In this document: piece by piece, positions 11,901 through 24,289 of the stretch | Layout of the letters: the number at the start of each line of letters is the position of its first letter | How positions within the stretch are numbered: the first letter of the stretch is position 1 | NCBI GenBank assembly: GCA_022478985.1 | Contig: JAKSZP010005654.1 | Coordinates: forward strand, 1-64,000 | From: Massospora cicadina | Taxonomy: Eukaryota > Entomophthoromycota > Entomophthoromycetes > Entomophthorales > Entomophthoraceae | Direction: 5' to 3' | DNA length: 64,000 nucleotides | Program-made: the position numbers and the translations under genes | Notes under the pieces: generated by a model | Told to the model about the DNA's origin: nothing | Database searches by the model: none | The model's input: the letters and a program-made list of their open reading frames with translations, nothing else

Positions 11901-14559
11901 TATGTATAACAACATATATGTAATCAAAGTTATTGAACTTTATTATGAAGTATTATGTATTAGCTCATACTGTCAAGAGAGTGCCTGTAACTCTCTCATT
12001 CCCAGAGATGTGGTGTGGGATGCACAGCCACACCGCCAGGGGACCAGTAATTAGTAAGATTGGAAAATGAGCCCTGCGGAGAGTGCCAGAGCAAAAGGGA
12101 CCCAGGGAAAGGGTGTACAACGTGTTACATAGGATTAGGTAGCCAATAAATAATAAAACTTGGTTGGATCCCAAAGGGGAGTCCAGAACCAAGTGGAGAT
12201 CTGTGCTGAGGAGCTTGGGTGCCTTAATCTAGAGGGAACCAGGGCGGCCCACCGGTGCACCAGATACTGCAGATAATTTTGTTAAAATAAAGTGGCCAAT
12301 GATGTTAGAGACCTCCTTGAGGAGGTCCGCGCACAGGTTTACCCAAGGAACCATATTAAAAAAAATGGAAAGCTAATAGGTGATTTTTATTAAGAGTCAA
12401 CCAATGAGGAAAGTTGGTCTCATGGAAACATACTAAAACAATGAGAGGCGAGTTGTTGATTGGTGGAAGTGGTACTAAGCCTAAGTGAACTAATAGGCGC
12501 ATGCTACCATCAGCCAGGGTCCTGTAACTCAAAATTGACCAAACTCAAGTTATAGATTGTAACTGGACTCATTCTAATTTGGTATTAAAAATAGAACGAG
12601 TTTTACCTTGTTCCTTGAGCAACCATAACAAACTGTCAATATTGAGAACATAGCTGGTGCATTTTAACGCCCTGTCTAACATGGGGCTGAGTACCATGCA
12701 TATTCCCAAGACCAACCTGGCATATATCGCCTGTACCCAGCGTTGGTCCAGGGTATGTTTAAGGTCAGGAGGCCTGTCAACTAAACCTTTTTGGACTCCT
12801 GACGTCTATCTTTATCCTTACAATCCATGCCCTCAATTATGTCATGGAGCCATGACACTTACTACTAGCTTTATATACTTAATACCTAAAGTACTATCTT
12901 GATCAAAAATCTACTTTTACTATTATATTTTTGTTAAACATTGACAAAAATTAGCTATAAGTATTCTTAAAATATATACTTTTTGTAAATTTAAATCCTA
13001 TAACCAAAAATATTTTTTAAAACAAAAACAAAGTTTTTTATAATATTTATAATATCCAATGCTTTTTATAGTTAAGGCCCTCATGCCCATACCATTTTCT
13101 TAACTGTAATATATTATTAAATTTAATTTTTTATCAACATTCTCTTTAACAGCAATGGTTCCTAATCAATAAACTCCCTTTTAAGCCTTTGCCTAAAATG
13201 ACTAAAGATGTTAGTCAATAATTTATCTATCTTATAGCCAAAGATTAAATTTATATAAACCTCCTTCTTACAATCAGACCTTATACTATCTAAGTGTTCT
13301 TTGAAGATTGATCTTAAAATTAAGATATATAATATCCATTTTTCATAAACCTCAATATAATGTGATTTTATGTTATATATAGTAATATTAAATGTGCATT
13401 TATACAGTATTACTATTTTAGGGTTATTTATCACCAGCCAATTTGACTGATTTATTTTACCTAATATGTTGGTAGATAGCTAATGATATATCTAGGAAGT
13501 AATTAAACATATTAACCAACCAGAAATCTGTTAAACCAATTAGCAAAAATATTAAAGCTATATAAACACCTAAATATCAAACGCTTGCACACAACAATAT
13601 GGCTTTTCCATTTAAACTATGAAAAAATATATCTTGTCAATATATTTTATTCTTTTGCTTTTAAAGAAAGCCCTACCTATAGTGATTTCTCTGAGGATAA
13701 ATTGTTTATGGCAAGGTAGGTTGAAATTGATTTAGTAGTTTACTAGGAGATATGGAAGATACCAATGTAGTAAAAAATGAATTTGTTTTATATAAAGATA
13801 CTAACATCGCCTTGCTTTATTACAGTAATACTATCCAATGTTAATTTATTAGATAACTTTTATAAATTATCTTGCTTTTGTGTTAGTAGATAACTATTGA
13901 CAAGTTTGTGAAGTAATTATACATGTTGAAAAAAATAATTACAGAACTGGTTAACTAAAACTATTGATCCTATTGAAACAACTAAATATCCATTAAACTG
14001 CATATAAGTCTATTTGCAACAGATACTCATGCTTCACTACAGTTGCCATGTTTTGCTCTAATTTTAATAAAGCCTTGACCTTGATATTTATGGTAATTCT
14101 AATATCCCAAGTTTTCCCTAAATTCCTTAATATTTAATTCAAGGCACTGCCAGACCTATTTTAAACAGTTCAAAAATATTATATTCAAATCACAATTAAC
14201 TGAGAAATCTTAAAACAAGCTAACAATTTATTTTTACCCTAATGATTACCAACATCTATCTTAAACTAGATCTTTTTATAATATCCTGAATTAGCCCTGG
14301 TACTTTATATAGTACTCATATTTTATTTAATAAAATATTATTTCCCTTACCTGATAATAATGTTTCTGGATAGCAGTTGCAAAAGCCAGGCTAAGGATAT
14401 AACCATAAGGTTTATCCTGATGGGCACTTTAAAGAGCCTAAACTCCACCAGGTCTGTTAGATAATTATATTCCCAACTGGCCCAACAATTGTGTTTATAA
14501 TTTAAGATAATTTAAACTGATTAAATTACATTCTATATTAAAATATAGCTACCAATTCT
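8914..14559. other. AT-rich DNA without recognised genes
   Basis: Composition is strongly AT-rich, especially 9840-11940 and 12900-14560. Two less AT-rich islands stand out. The first, 9597-9835, has a TTATAAAGG and an AATAAAGTTTT about 100 bases apart and could be a solo LTR, but no partner copy is in the window. The second, 11970-12890, contains short ORFs without recognised motifs and a perfect short hairpin (GACCTCCTTGAGGAGGTC near 12311). A 17-base motif, AAATACGTGATTAGTTT, is repeated near 10812 and 10844. None of these supports a gene call. Confidence 0.4.
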
Positions 14560-16490
14560 TAGCCAAAACATTTTCCCTATTAACCTTTTCTTTCACTACA
14601 ATACCTAAATTGAAGCCAAATTCAGATATTTTAAATAATGCAAAAACTGACCGCTTGAATGAGCCAAAACTTACCAATGTTGATGCAATTGACACCTGCT
14701 GCCCTGGCTTGAGGTGGTGGTGCACCGCCATCTGGAATCTTTCAGCTACCACTGAAGTGCGCCTGGGCTGGCTCTGCTAGCCCTCCCAACGCTACTAGTC
14801 TTATGTCCCTCCTTAGTACTTAGCCCACCACCTTGCAAGCTCCCAAGTGTTGCTCCAAAGCCCTTTGGTGCTCCCATGGCGCAATTTGCATTTCATCCTC
14901 CAGGTTGAATATGGGAATCTTTTCCCATACACTAGTGTGGTCATCATTTAAATGGTCAAAGCAGTTTTAAACCCGCCAGCTATATTGACTTCTGCCCCTT
15001 TAAGGGGTATTTTGATCTTGGCTTCCATTCTGAAGCTGATGTGGCAGCAGTATCTAATCTGCCAATCATTTACAAAAAAATTCACATCCCCACTGTTTGC
15101 ACGTGGCTCCCAGATGAGGCCACTTTGGTGGTCCAGTTTTCCAGTTTTCTACCATTTCTCTCCCCTGAACTCCTTTGCCACAAACCGATGGAGGGTTTGA
15201 CTGTTTACAGTGCAGACCTCATCTTGCAGTTTGTGGTTCCCAATGGGGTGGATCAGTTGGCAGGGCCTCACGCCTTTGCAATGATCTGCCCTTTTCATCA
15301 TGACACCCACCTTGTGATTCCCCCCTGCACAGTAATCAGATCCACACCTGATCACCCTTTTTGGGCGCATGTCAAAAATGGACATGCCATATGCCCCTTG
15401 TGCTTCTAATTTTATCATTTGAAGTGCAAGTGCCTCATGGCTTCCACCTCCACCACTTCTGCCACTCCTCCTTCTGGCACTAGGCTGGCTGCTGCCTCTC
15501 CCAAATTTTTTGAGTGGGGCACGATCCTTCCACCCCCAACCTCAGCTAATTCTGGAGCTGCTTCCAAAGAAAAAGCAAATCAAAAGTTACATTTTTTAAA
15601 AGTTTGTCAGAATGATGGAATCCTGAGCTGATGGCTGAGACAGTTTCAGCTGAGCTGCTGTGGTCAACTGTTTGCAACCAATCAGGATCCGCTATTGCAC
15701 CAACTCCAGTGGCTGGCCTGGCATTAGCCTATTTAAATCCATTTGAAGTGCTTAAATGGATTGATGATATGGATCAGCCTTATAATGTTAAGCCTAATTT
15801 CGCCTTGGAGGAATTTTTTGTAAATCCTCCTGATTTGCATCCCACCATTATGAACTAAAAACAGCTTCCCCAATTATAAGAACATTAACAAAATGGTGGT
15901 AGAAGCAGCAGCTGCTCCCATCAACACCCTCCTCCACCAACATCTTCATGGGGCGATGGAACCCCTTGTTGAGGGTATTCCCATCCCAAATTTCACCCAA
16001 GATTTTGAGAAGGATGCTAAATACAAAATTGAGGAGCTCACTTTTGTTGTGAGCCGTGCCTGCATTGATGCAGCAAAAACCTCTCTTTTCTGACCCCAAT
16101 TATCCTAAAATTCACCAGCGCATCAAGGCATTCACTTGTGTGGCTGCTCTCATCACTTTCTCTGAGCATCAACTTGCTCAATATGTTGAGGCAATGGGCA
16201 CTGTCAGCCTCAATAATAAAGAAAACCCCCAATTATACCTCCTTATGCCACATGTCGCTGATGCCCCAACCCCTATGCTGTCCACCATGGTTCGTTAGCT
16301 AAAGCAGGCGCCAGACATAAGTTTCCCCAAAGCATCCTCACCTTCTGATATGGCTTCCTAGGCTGATAATTTAGGGGCTATATTAGGAAAACATTTTATT
16401 TTCTAATAATCCCTTTATTTGTCTCATTTGCAAATAAAGATGCGTGGTAGCTCCCCCTTTTGGGTTGGGCACCACTAGTGCTAAAAAATA
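14560..16490 (+). mobile_element. ORF1-only LINE derivative, copy 1 (decayed)
   Basis: Translations at 15041-15418, 15631-15858 and 15893-16298 match, in order, the proteins of the two full-length ORF1-only elements at 35583-37502 and 43534-45448. The first piece has TLVVQFSSFLPFLSPELLC, an RRM-like strand-helix unit, followed by a zinc knuckle that should read CxxCxxxxHxxxxC. Here it reads CPLCF*FYHLKCKC with an in-frame TAA. The end of the frame, PHVADAPTPMLS, is shared with the truncated copy at 18541-18922, as is the 3' end GGTTGGGCACCACTAGTGCT plus an A run (to about 16488). No reverse transcriptase is present. The 5' limit, near 14560-14580, is approximate and no clean target duplication was found. 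Confidence 0.75.
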
Positions 16491-18314
16491 TTTTACCTAT
16501 TACATCAACTAGATAATAATAAATCCACTTATCAAACTCATTTCAAGAATAAGCTATAGTGGTAGCAGGAATCGCCCCACTAGGCAACAACTATAAATTC
16601 TTTTAACTTTATCTTCTTATCTTTAAATTACTTTTCAAAATATATATATAGGTGGAGCAAAGAATATATTTCATCCTAGCCATTATAGGTAAGAACATGT
16701 TACAAACCTTACCTTCTTCATAGTAGTAGAAGGTTTCATCCCTCTAGACAACCACCTTATCTTTTTTTACTTTTATCTACATTTTTCATGCACTTTTTTA
16801 AAATGATATGTATAATAGAATATGGGGGAGGAATTAATGTTTCATCTTAGCCATTTTTGGGTTTAAAACCCATTATAAACAAAGCTTGCATCAGGGTGAT
16901 TGCAGATTTTACCCTGCTAGGCTAGTTCTTTTTAAGAAACCCCATTAACCTATCAACATTTTAGTAATATGCGTGCCAAGAGAAACTGGGATACAAATGT
17001 GGGTACCTCAGCGACAAAAATAGCTGCTCAGAATACTGAGAGGCACCTTCTCAATAAGGGTTAAAGGAGGTGGAGTGAGGGAGGGGTGCTACATATTAAA
17101 AACTAGTGATGATTATAAGGTCAAGTTTTTTGAGGGTTGGGTACCATTTTTAAAAGTTGGGAGTAGTTATCACCAAATTTATCCCTCATGACTTGGGACA
17201 TAAAACTAGACCTTTTCAAAGCCTCCAACTTTACCAGAGCAGGAGCCACAATTTTATATTAAAATTTATAATTATATATTCAATTAAGAACAGAGGGGGT
17301 TTTCAATTGACTTTATTATGGGACATAATATAAACAAATAAATTAATACCCTACCATTATCAGGTTTCAGGGTTTTAGGGATGGGCAGATGGGGGAGGCT
17401 TATACAAACAACAAAGTCCCAAATTGGGATAATTGATATTCTATAATTATAAGGGAACTCAAATGGCTCATTTTGATAATGGATTGCTAGAAAGATAATT
17501 AATTTTACTGTTTCAGAGAATTTTGTTCCGTTCTGACAATTTACTTATCATTGGCGATTCTTAGACTTAGTTGGATTGAATCCTGCTGATTTTCTTTTCC
17601 GCTTGAGGTTGGTCAGATGTAAATTTGTTTGCTAAAATTTTTCACCTGGTGATACCCAGGTATAATTTCCATTGAAGAGCGCCCCTTTTTAGCCCTATTT
17701 TGGGGGAGAGGTTTAGCCTTTACTAACATCTTCTGATAAGCAGTCAAAAATTATATGCATACATGGTTAATTCTCTGAAAATATTCCTTAGAAGTTTCAG
17801 AGTAAATTGTTGGCTTGGAGTTGAGAATTGTATTGGGTTTAAAAAGGGGAAATAAGGTGGAACAGCTGCTACTTATCTCTCATCTAGGATATGCCCTAGA
17901 TCAGCAAGTTGGGAAAGAGAGAGAGCTTTAGGGATGACCCCCTTCCTGATTCTAAAGGTGTGCAAGGTTCTATCCAGCTTAGTATCTGGGTCCTGGAATC
18001 CTACATTAATCAATTAAATAACACAAAATCTTCTTGCTGAGACTTTATAGATAAACTTCTTAACACCCATTTTTAGATAAATACTTTAGCTAGCTTTTTA
18101 TGGCTTCTTAGTAGGTGCCTATGAACTAAGAATCTTCACATCATATTACAAATCCTAGCTTGTATGTCTAAGAGATGTGATGAAACTAGGCCTTTATATA
18201 CATAGACTAGCAGTTTTTACATATATTTTTAGGAATTGAAATCCTAAACACCCTGCTTACTTGAGAGCCTAACACCTAAGTTGTATATACATACTAAAGC
18301 TCATATATGTAGGG
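16491..18314. other. Unassigned AT-rich DNA
   Basis: There is no ORF above background and no recognised motif. A phrase TTTCATCyTAGCCATT recurs near 16666 and 16841, which may be a small duplicated stretch. Confidence 0.4.
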
Positions 18315-19333
18315 TTTGTGTCTTTGTTAAACTTGAAGGTCAGGTCCTTCAAAGGCTACGCAATTATCAGTCATATTTAACGCCAGCGGAATCTCCTAGG
18401 AGCCTCTTTCTCCTTAGGGAAATCCCTTGATGGAATCAATGTCGCCAAGGAAAATCTATGTTTACATAAACAGGAAAGAATCACTTCTTTATAACAGGCA
18501 AAAATCTCTAGTATTTAACTAGGCAAAATTAAAGTTATCTTTTTTAGCACTAGTGGTGCCCAACCCAAAAATGGGAACTTCCATGCAGCTTTATCTGCAA
18601 ATGGGCCAAAATAAAGTGATTATTAGAATAAAAAAATCATAATATGGCACCTCAGCTAAAAGTCTAGGAAGCCATATAAGAAGGAGAGGAAACTTTGGGA
18701 AACTTTTGTCTGGCGCCCTCTTTAGCTGGCAGACCATGTCAGACAGCATTGGGGTGGGAGCATCAGCGACATGTGGCATTAGTAGGTATTATTGTGAGTT
18801 TTCTTTGGTAATGAGGCTGACGGTGTCCATCGCCTCAATGTATTGAGCAAGTTGATGCTCAGCAAAAGTGATGAAAGCAGGCACACAAGTAAGTGACCTG
18901 ATGCACCAGCGGGTTTCAGGATAAAATTAAAGGTATCTAAATTAACTAAAACTCAGAAATATTTAAAGGTTTTGTGGAAGTTCAGAATTGAGTAGGGTAG
19001 ACTTTGATAGAAAATCAGGATTGAGTCGGGTAAGGAGATTTTTCTGATTGGTGCATTGGAATGCAAAGGTTTTTGGTTTACACAGTTTTTCTTGATCAAT
19101 GTGGTAGATACAGAAGATCTCTTAGTGGTAAGATCTTTGTTATATGAATTTGCATCTTTGTCAGATAAATCAATGGATTCAGTAAGGGTTCTGGATTTCA
19201 ATTGTTCATTTAGGAGTTCATCATCATCCTCAATTCTCAAGATTTAAAAGCAGCGGAACTCCAGTGTTTGTGTTGTGAATTATTTCATGTACAAACCAAA
19301 TCCTCATTAGCGCAAATATTATTATTCCTGAAA
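18315..19333 (-). repeat. 3' LTR of G1, interrupted by a LINE derivative
   Basis: The stretches 18315-18540 and 18923-19333 align with the LTR at 34892-35506 over their whole length (shared blocks include CTCCTAGGAG, CTCAGAAATATTTAAAGG and AACTCCAGTGTT). Without the inserted DNA the LTR is about 620 bp, equal to its partner. On the coding strand it follows a purine tract (gagggggtat, 19334-19343). Confidence 0.8.
18541..18922 (-). mobile_element. 5'-truncated ORF1-only LINE derivative, copy 4
   Basis: On the minus strand this matches the last ~380 bases of copy 1 (16110-16490), including PHVADAPTPMLS and the 3' end GGTTGGGCACCACTAGTGCT followed by A residues. The insertion is flanked by a 16 bp duplication with one mismatch: AAAATTAAAGTTATCT (18525-18540) and AAAATTAAAGGTATCT (18923-18938). 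The empty site exists in the other LTR of G1 as AAAATTGAAGCTATCT (35099-35114). A 5' truncation with an intact 3' end is what target-primed reverse transcription produces. Confidence 0.9.
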
Positions 19334-22281
19334 TACCCCCTCAAGATCTTGCTGAGGAAGGATTAACTTCTGAGAAATTTGGCATAAACTCAATTCATGA
19401 TGAAGCCTGATTTTCCAGAGGCAATTGAGTATACTTGTCTTTGAAAATAGATAATTCAATAAGGTCTTATCCATAGCGTATTAAGTTTGTGAATCTTTCC
19501 TCTGGGACAATGATTGGTAGAACAGGATGAGGTCTCCTAAATGGTACTCAGGAAAAACTGGTTTCTGGGCATTGCATCAATGAGCTTCCCATTTGCTTAT
19601 AGTTTCATGGACTTAGCGGCTAAAGCTTGTAGTCTCAACGATTTATCTGCCAGCCTTTGCATAGCTAGTTTGGTTGTTTCCAGCGTGGAGTTTTCCAATA
19701 TATGCTGTACATTTGAGGGTAGAATCGGCTCTCACCCATTTTGGGCTCAAAAAGGTGAAATCTTAATAATTTGATGGTAACTAATGCAGTACGCTGATAT
19801 ATCTGCTGGAAGGTATTTATACCACTGTTAAGTGTGAATTGAGCCATCTTGTGGAGGCTGGCAAAAAGCGTTTATAAGCACGCTCCACATCTCCATTGAT
19901 AGTGGGATGGTATGGTGCAGCATAAGATTGATAGGCGCATATCAGCGAAATAAAATCAGAAATCGCTTGGGATATGAAGTTGGTGCCATTATCAGATACC
20001 AAAACCTTTCTACTGCCATGGCAGGTGAAGACCAGTTTAAGATAAAGGGATGTGGTCTCCTTAAAAGTAGGTGAGGCACGGACCTGGCTCTAACCCATTT
20101 TTTAAAGTTATCAAATGCTGTAATAATGTTTTGATAGCCTTACATCGCCATGGGTAAAGGACCAATAATATCAATACTGACTGTAGTAAATGGGGCAGTA
20201 GTACCTACAGCCTGGTGTTGATATGGTATATTGGGAGGCTTCTGGTTAACGCATGTGAGGCAAGAAATGATATCTTAATTGACTCAGATCCCAATAACAA
20301 CACTCCTGCAGCAATTGGTGGGTTTATTTACAGGCCATGATCTACGGTCATATGGACCTCCTGAGCGGATTTCATTATTGCTGACGGTCAGACATATGGC
20401 AGTCAAGAGGTCCCAATCTTCTTATACAAAAGTCCATCCTCAATATGAGTCTGCTCAGTTGTTTTCCTCAGTTGCTGTTTGACCGCCAGAGCTTCTCAAT
20501 TCCATTCCTTGGGTTTTGCAATAAGTTCATAAATTTGATCCCACTTGGAAGCATAGAGCATCAGTATGGGTAGCTGGGACAATTCATCAGCGTTTTGGTG
20601 TATGTTTTCATCACAATGGACAATTGAAAAATCATAGCTCTGTGGTTTAAGTGCCTAGTGGGCCAGTCCATCTGGATCCACATCTGTTGTAGCCACCATT
20701 TTGAGGCATGATCCGTCACTATGGTAAAATAGTTCCTGTACAAGAAGGGACGAGAATTTTTAATAGCCAACAGGACTGCTAGACACTCACATTCAGTTAA
20801 ACTGTAATTCCTTCCTTTAAGTTAAGGTCTTACTGAAATATGCTATAGGGGCTCAACTTGATATGCAAATCTGGGCCAGGATGTCCCCAACAGCCACGTT
20901 GCTAGCATCAAAAAGAACAAACGGTTTATCAAATTTGAATGTACCAATTAGGGGCGGTCACAAGAGCTTTTCTTAGGACATCAAAATATTGTTGCTGAGT
21001 TTCCTCCCACTGGAGCGGAACTTCTTTATGAAGTACATATGTCAGCAGTTTGTCAAGTCAGTAAAATAAAGAAACCTGTTGGTAATAACTGATCATTCTG
21101 GGAAATCCTGAATATCATGAAATTTATTTTGGTTGAGTCATTTTTTTCAAAAGCAGCCACTTTGTCATATACCGGCGAGAAGCCTTCCTGGGTAACCGTA
21201 TGCCCAAGTAATTCCATGTCAGTTTGGAAAAAATGACATGTGGCAGGCTTCAAATTTGACAAGGCAGAGCAAAGATGTTCAAACACTTCCTTCAGATGGG
21301 CAAAGTGTTGATAAAAAGTGCATTATATCACAGCCACACCATCTAAATAAAACAGAACACATGACATCTTTAGGTCTCCCAATAAGCAGTCCAGCGCCCT
21401 TTGGAACGTGGTCGTGGTGTTACATAGCCCTTGATGCATTTGAGCAGGTAAAATAACACTTCACTCGCTATAAGGGTACATTTCTCCCTATCATCTGGTG
21501 CGAGATCATTCTGCCAATATCCAATGGTGAGATCCATTGCAGAGGAAAAATAAGATCCAGCCATGAGACATTATGAATTATCAATTTGGGGTTGCAGATA
21601 ACCGTCCTTTTACATAATGGCATTCATCTGGCAGTAATCCATTACCACCTGATGCCCTCCACCTTTTTTGTATAAGCAGCAACAGCGAGGCCTAAGGACT
21701 TTGCAACGGTTTAAGTTATTTATCATCCAGGAGCTGCTTCAGTTCTTTCATGACCTGAGCCTCTTAAAGTTTGGATTTCCATTAGGGTCAAAATCGGATT
21801 GGAGAGGCGTCGCCTGTAAGCACCCTATGTTGCACCCCTTTATTATTCCAAATTATCTGGCCAGTGGAAAATATGTCAGCGTACTCTTTGATAAAAGCAT
21901 CTGCTTGTTATTGTTGCTCATAGGAGAGGGTTTCACCTATTTTTACTTTGACTTGGGCTATTTTAGGGTTTTTGTCAATCCCTAGGTCATGCAAAACTCT
22001 GCACCTGTGGAAGGTTTCAACTTGGTCATTGATAGAGTACCAACATATGCAACAGGTCGGTTTCAAATTATTTGCATAGGTTGGTCAGTGAAGTTGACCA
22101 TCAAAATAGTTAATGACCCCCAGTAGGCTGGATCCAGCACCCTGAAACAGTTAAAAGTTTCATAAATGGCCAAATTAGGATCTCTACAGATTTCCAGTAA
22201 CTGATCCAGTGGAAAGGTAATTTGGAGCCCAATGTCACTAAAGTTTGAGATTTTGGTGGTATAGTTACGCGGTTGGTAGTA
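19334..22281 (-). pseudogene. G1 pol segment (dUTPase-like end, RT, RNase H, integrase)
   Basis: On the minus strand, from right to left: a dUTPase-like C-terminal half at 22281-22030 (GLQITFPLDQ, then RDPNLA, then RVLDPAYWGSLTILMVNF); reverse transcriptase at about 21660-21050 (FFSAMDLTIGYWQNDLAPDD at 21555-21490); RNase H near 20990-20560 (FTIVTDHASKWWLQ); integrase near 20300-19817 (VSDNGTNFISQAI with the second Asp, then APYHPTINGDVERAY with the Glu). The integrase end runs into a purine tract and the 3' LTR. The frame is broken by indels every few hundred bases. Order and wording match the relative at 55030-57990. Confidence 0.85.
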
Positions 22282-22885
22282 TGTTAAATCTTGGTGATTC
22301 AGTAAGTACCCACTAAAGGGTTTTTTATATAGGGTTTCCCCCATTGAACAATTAAAACGTTCAATATTATGATTGCCAGTTCCTCAGTATCCCTTTAACC
22401 ACTTAATTTTATAATAAACACAGAAGCAATTTCCCAATAACTTATTTTATTAATATATATTTTCAGTGGGTCCTTCCCTCATCTGCGCTCTACCTCTTTT
22501 CTTCTTTCTTCACTCAATCCAAGACAAGACCTTCATTCCCCTTGTTTCATTGATATCCCAGCAGCCTCTGCCAGTACCAACTCTTCCACTTGGTTTATTC
22601 AGATCGCTGACTTTTCATTGGCTTTGACGTATTATTCTTTAATCATCTATCACCTTGATTTGAGGCGATCCAAATCCCTTTTGTCAAATGTTGACATCGC
22701 CTCATCACCCTATTTTAGAGGCAACCCCAATAATACCCATTATCGCCTTATCCTAAATTGAACAATCACTTATAGCTCTGAATCATCCCTAGCGGATTCT
22801 GCTCATGAATCCCTTGGCGAAATTCCTCCAATGATCCGCATGGTCTTAATAGTGGCTTGTTGTCCAGTCATATAAATTCCCAACA
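22282..22885 (-). repeat. 3' LTR of G2
   Basis: Begins TGTTAAATCTTGG and ends CCCAACA on the plus strand, so it is TG...CA bounded. It is a direct repeat of 29203-29802 along its entire length. Confidence 0.93.
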
Positions 22886-22902
22886 TACCCCCCCCCCCTT
22901 TG
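22886..22902 (-). promoter_or_regulatory. Polypurine tract of G2 (plus-strand priming site)
   Basis: On the minus strand a run of about ten G preceded by AAA and followed by TA abuts the 3' LTR start (TGTTGGGAATTT). The equivalent tracts at 941-951, 57990-58001 and 61793-61805 sit in the same place in the other elements. Confidence 0.8.
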
Positions 22903-22989
22903 ACTGGATGATAAGCTGTATACCTCTTCTCCTTATAACCACTATGATAGCTGTTCTGTGCCAACATCTGCGAGTTCGTGAGTTCACCT

Positions 22990-24151
22990 TTTTTTACAGG
23001 CTGTGATTAGGGCCAGAATTACCTGACCCAGGCCATATTCCACTTCCCCAGTTCCCGTTTCCCCTTGCTGATGAAGATGAGGCTGACGTGGACCTCACAA
23101 CTGTACTGACTCAGGAAGACTTTCTTCCTGAATTTATCAGTCACTTGACCTCATGGCATGCCCCCTTTGGGGACATTGTGGCCCAGCTTTGGTGGGGAGG
23201 GGAGCGGAGTCAAGGGACTTCTCATAACTAAATGGCACAACTTTTGGCGAGTGACTTTAGCCACCTAGTGTTTCCAACTCCTGTAGAGCCCCATCCGGTG
23301 CCTCTGTCCATACAGCGGTTGTTATGCTTTGTGGAGTGGGTGATAGCCTGTTGGTCAGGGTCCTTCTCCTCTCTCCTGCTCACTTTTGATCCTTGGGGTA
23401 AACTTCTGCAACAACTGATTAACTCGCCTTCATTCTGGGGTCACCGCAGTGTTCACCGCCCTCAACGTTGAAAATCCATCACAGTACCTTCCCATCATGG
23501 CACTCATAGGTAACCTAATTTTGCATCTCACCACCACTTTAGGTTCAGGAATAGAGCAGCACTGGACAGCTCTCAAATGGTCCCACCGCGTGGCTTTCAC
23601 CACAACTGCTCCTCTTCTGATGGTGTATCCAAGCATGGAGGACTTCCTTGTTGATTGCCTGGCTTTGGGCGCAGTCTTTTCTCCTCAGGCTGGCACACAC
23701 CTGCTCACTCAGCACCCCTTATGACTTTGGCCCCCTTTTTTGGTGTACTCCTTGATTTCCTGGGAGCATCAATGCATGTGGTTACAAGCACTGCTTATGT
23801 TGTACAGGAACAGTTCTGACTTGACCAACCAGCCAAACTTTCTCCACCTCATCTGTTCCATGGAATCACAGTCCGTCCTCCTCTCCTAGTTCCGTCACAC
23901 CATCTTCTCCATTTCGACCTAGCATAATGACCCAGGACTAGCCACCAGCCCCTTCGCTATCACCTCAGCAGCCTCCACCTCCACCCCCAACCTCAGTTGA
24001 GTCCATAGAAACTACGGTACTTCCGGAGCAGTGGAAGAAGAAACACAGGTCCCATCAGTCAAAACAAAAAGAACATCGCAAGAAGCCAAAAAAAAGACAA
24101 GAAGAAAAAAACATTGAAGCGAGAGACCTCAAAGGACAACCTTTACAATAA
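22990..24151 (+). pseudogene. Antisense reading frame between pol and 3' LTR of G2, unknown protein
   Basis: This stretch reads as protein on the plus strand, opposite to the element's own genes. From about 23006 the frame gives an acidic segment (PLADEDEADVDLTTVLTQED), then WHAPFGDIVAQLWWGG and a stop TAA at 23229-23231. The same frame continues to 23474, then shifts by one base near 23445 to a hydrophobic segment (ENPSQYLPIMALIGNLILHL) that ends near 23724. A Ser/Pro-rich stretch and poly-Pro (PQQPPPPPPTSVES) follow, and a Lys-rich basic tail ends at TAA 24149-24151, overlapping an AATAAA. Neither the full G1/G4 relatives nor the pol fragment at 1-950 have this block, so it is an acquisition of G2 or an insertion into it. 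I do not recognise the protein. Antisense ORFs between pol and the 3' LTR are known from some plant gypsy elements. Confidence 0.55.
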
Positions 24152-24289
24152 AAAGCTGCAAGCACTTGCACATATATTATTTATATAATATGTATTATTA
24201 TCTTTCTTTTTGTTCATTTTCATCTGTTTCTATTTTGTTATTTTTATTTTTATTTATTGCTGCTGCTTATATGGTTGAAGAAACTTTGC

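Noticed and set aside
12310..12330. Perfect 18-base hairpin as a terminator or regulatory element
   Set aside because: There is no gene nearby and a single short hairpin in 64 kb is expected by chance.
13162..13434. 90 aa minus-strand frame in AT-rich DNA
   Set aside because: Composition is Ile/Lys/Asn-rich as expected for AT-rich noncoding DNA; no motif.
22063..22344. 93 aa minus-strand frame that crosses the G1/G2 boundary
   Set aside because: The first 20 residues lie in the LTR of G2 and the rest in G1 pol. It is a chance fusion created by the insertion, not a gene.
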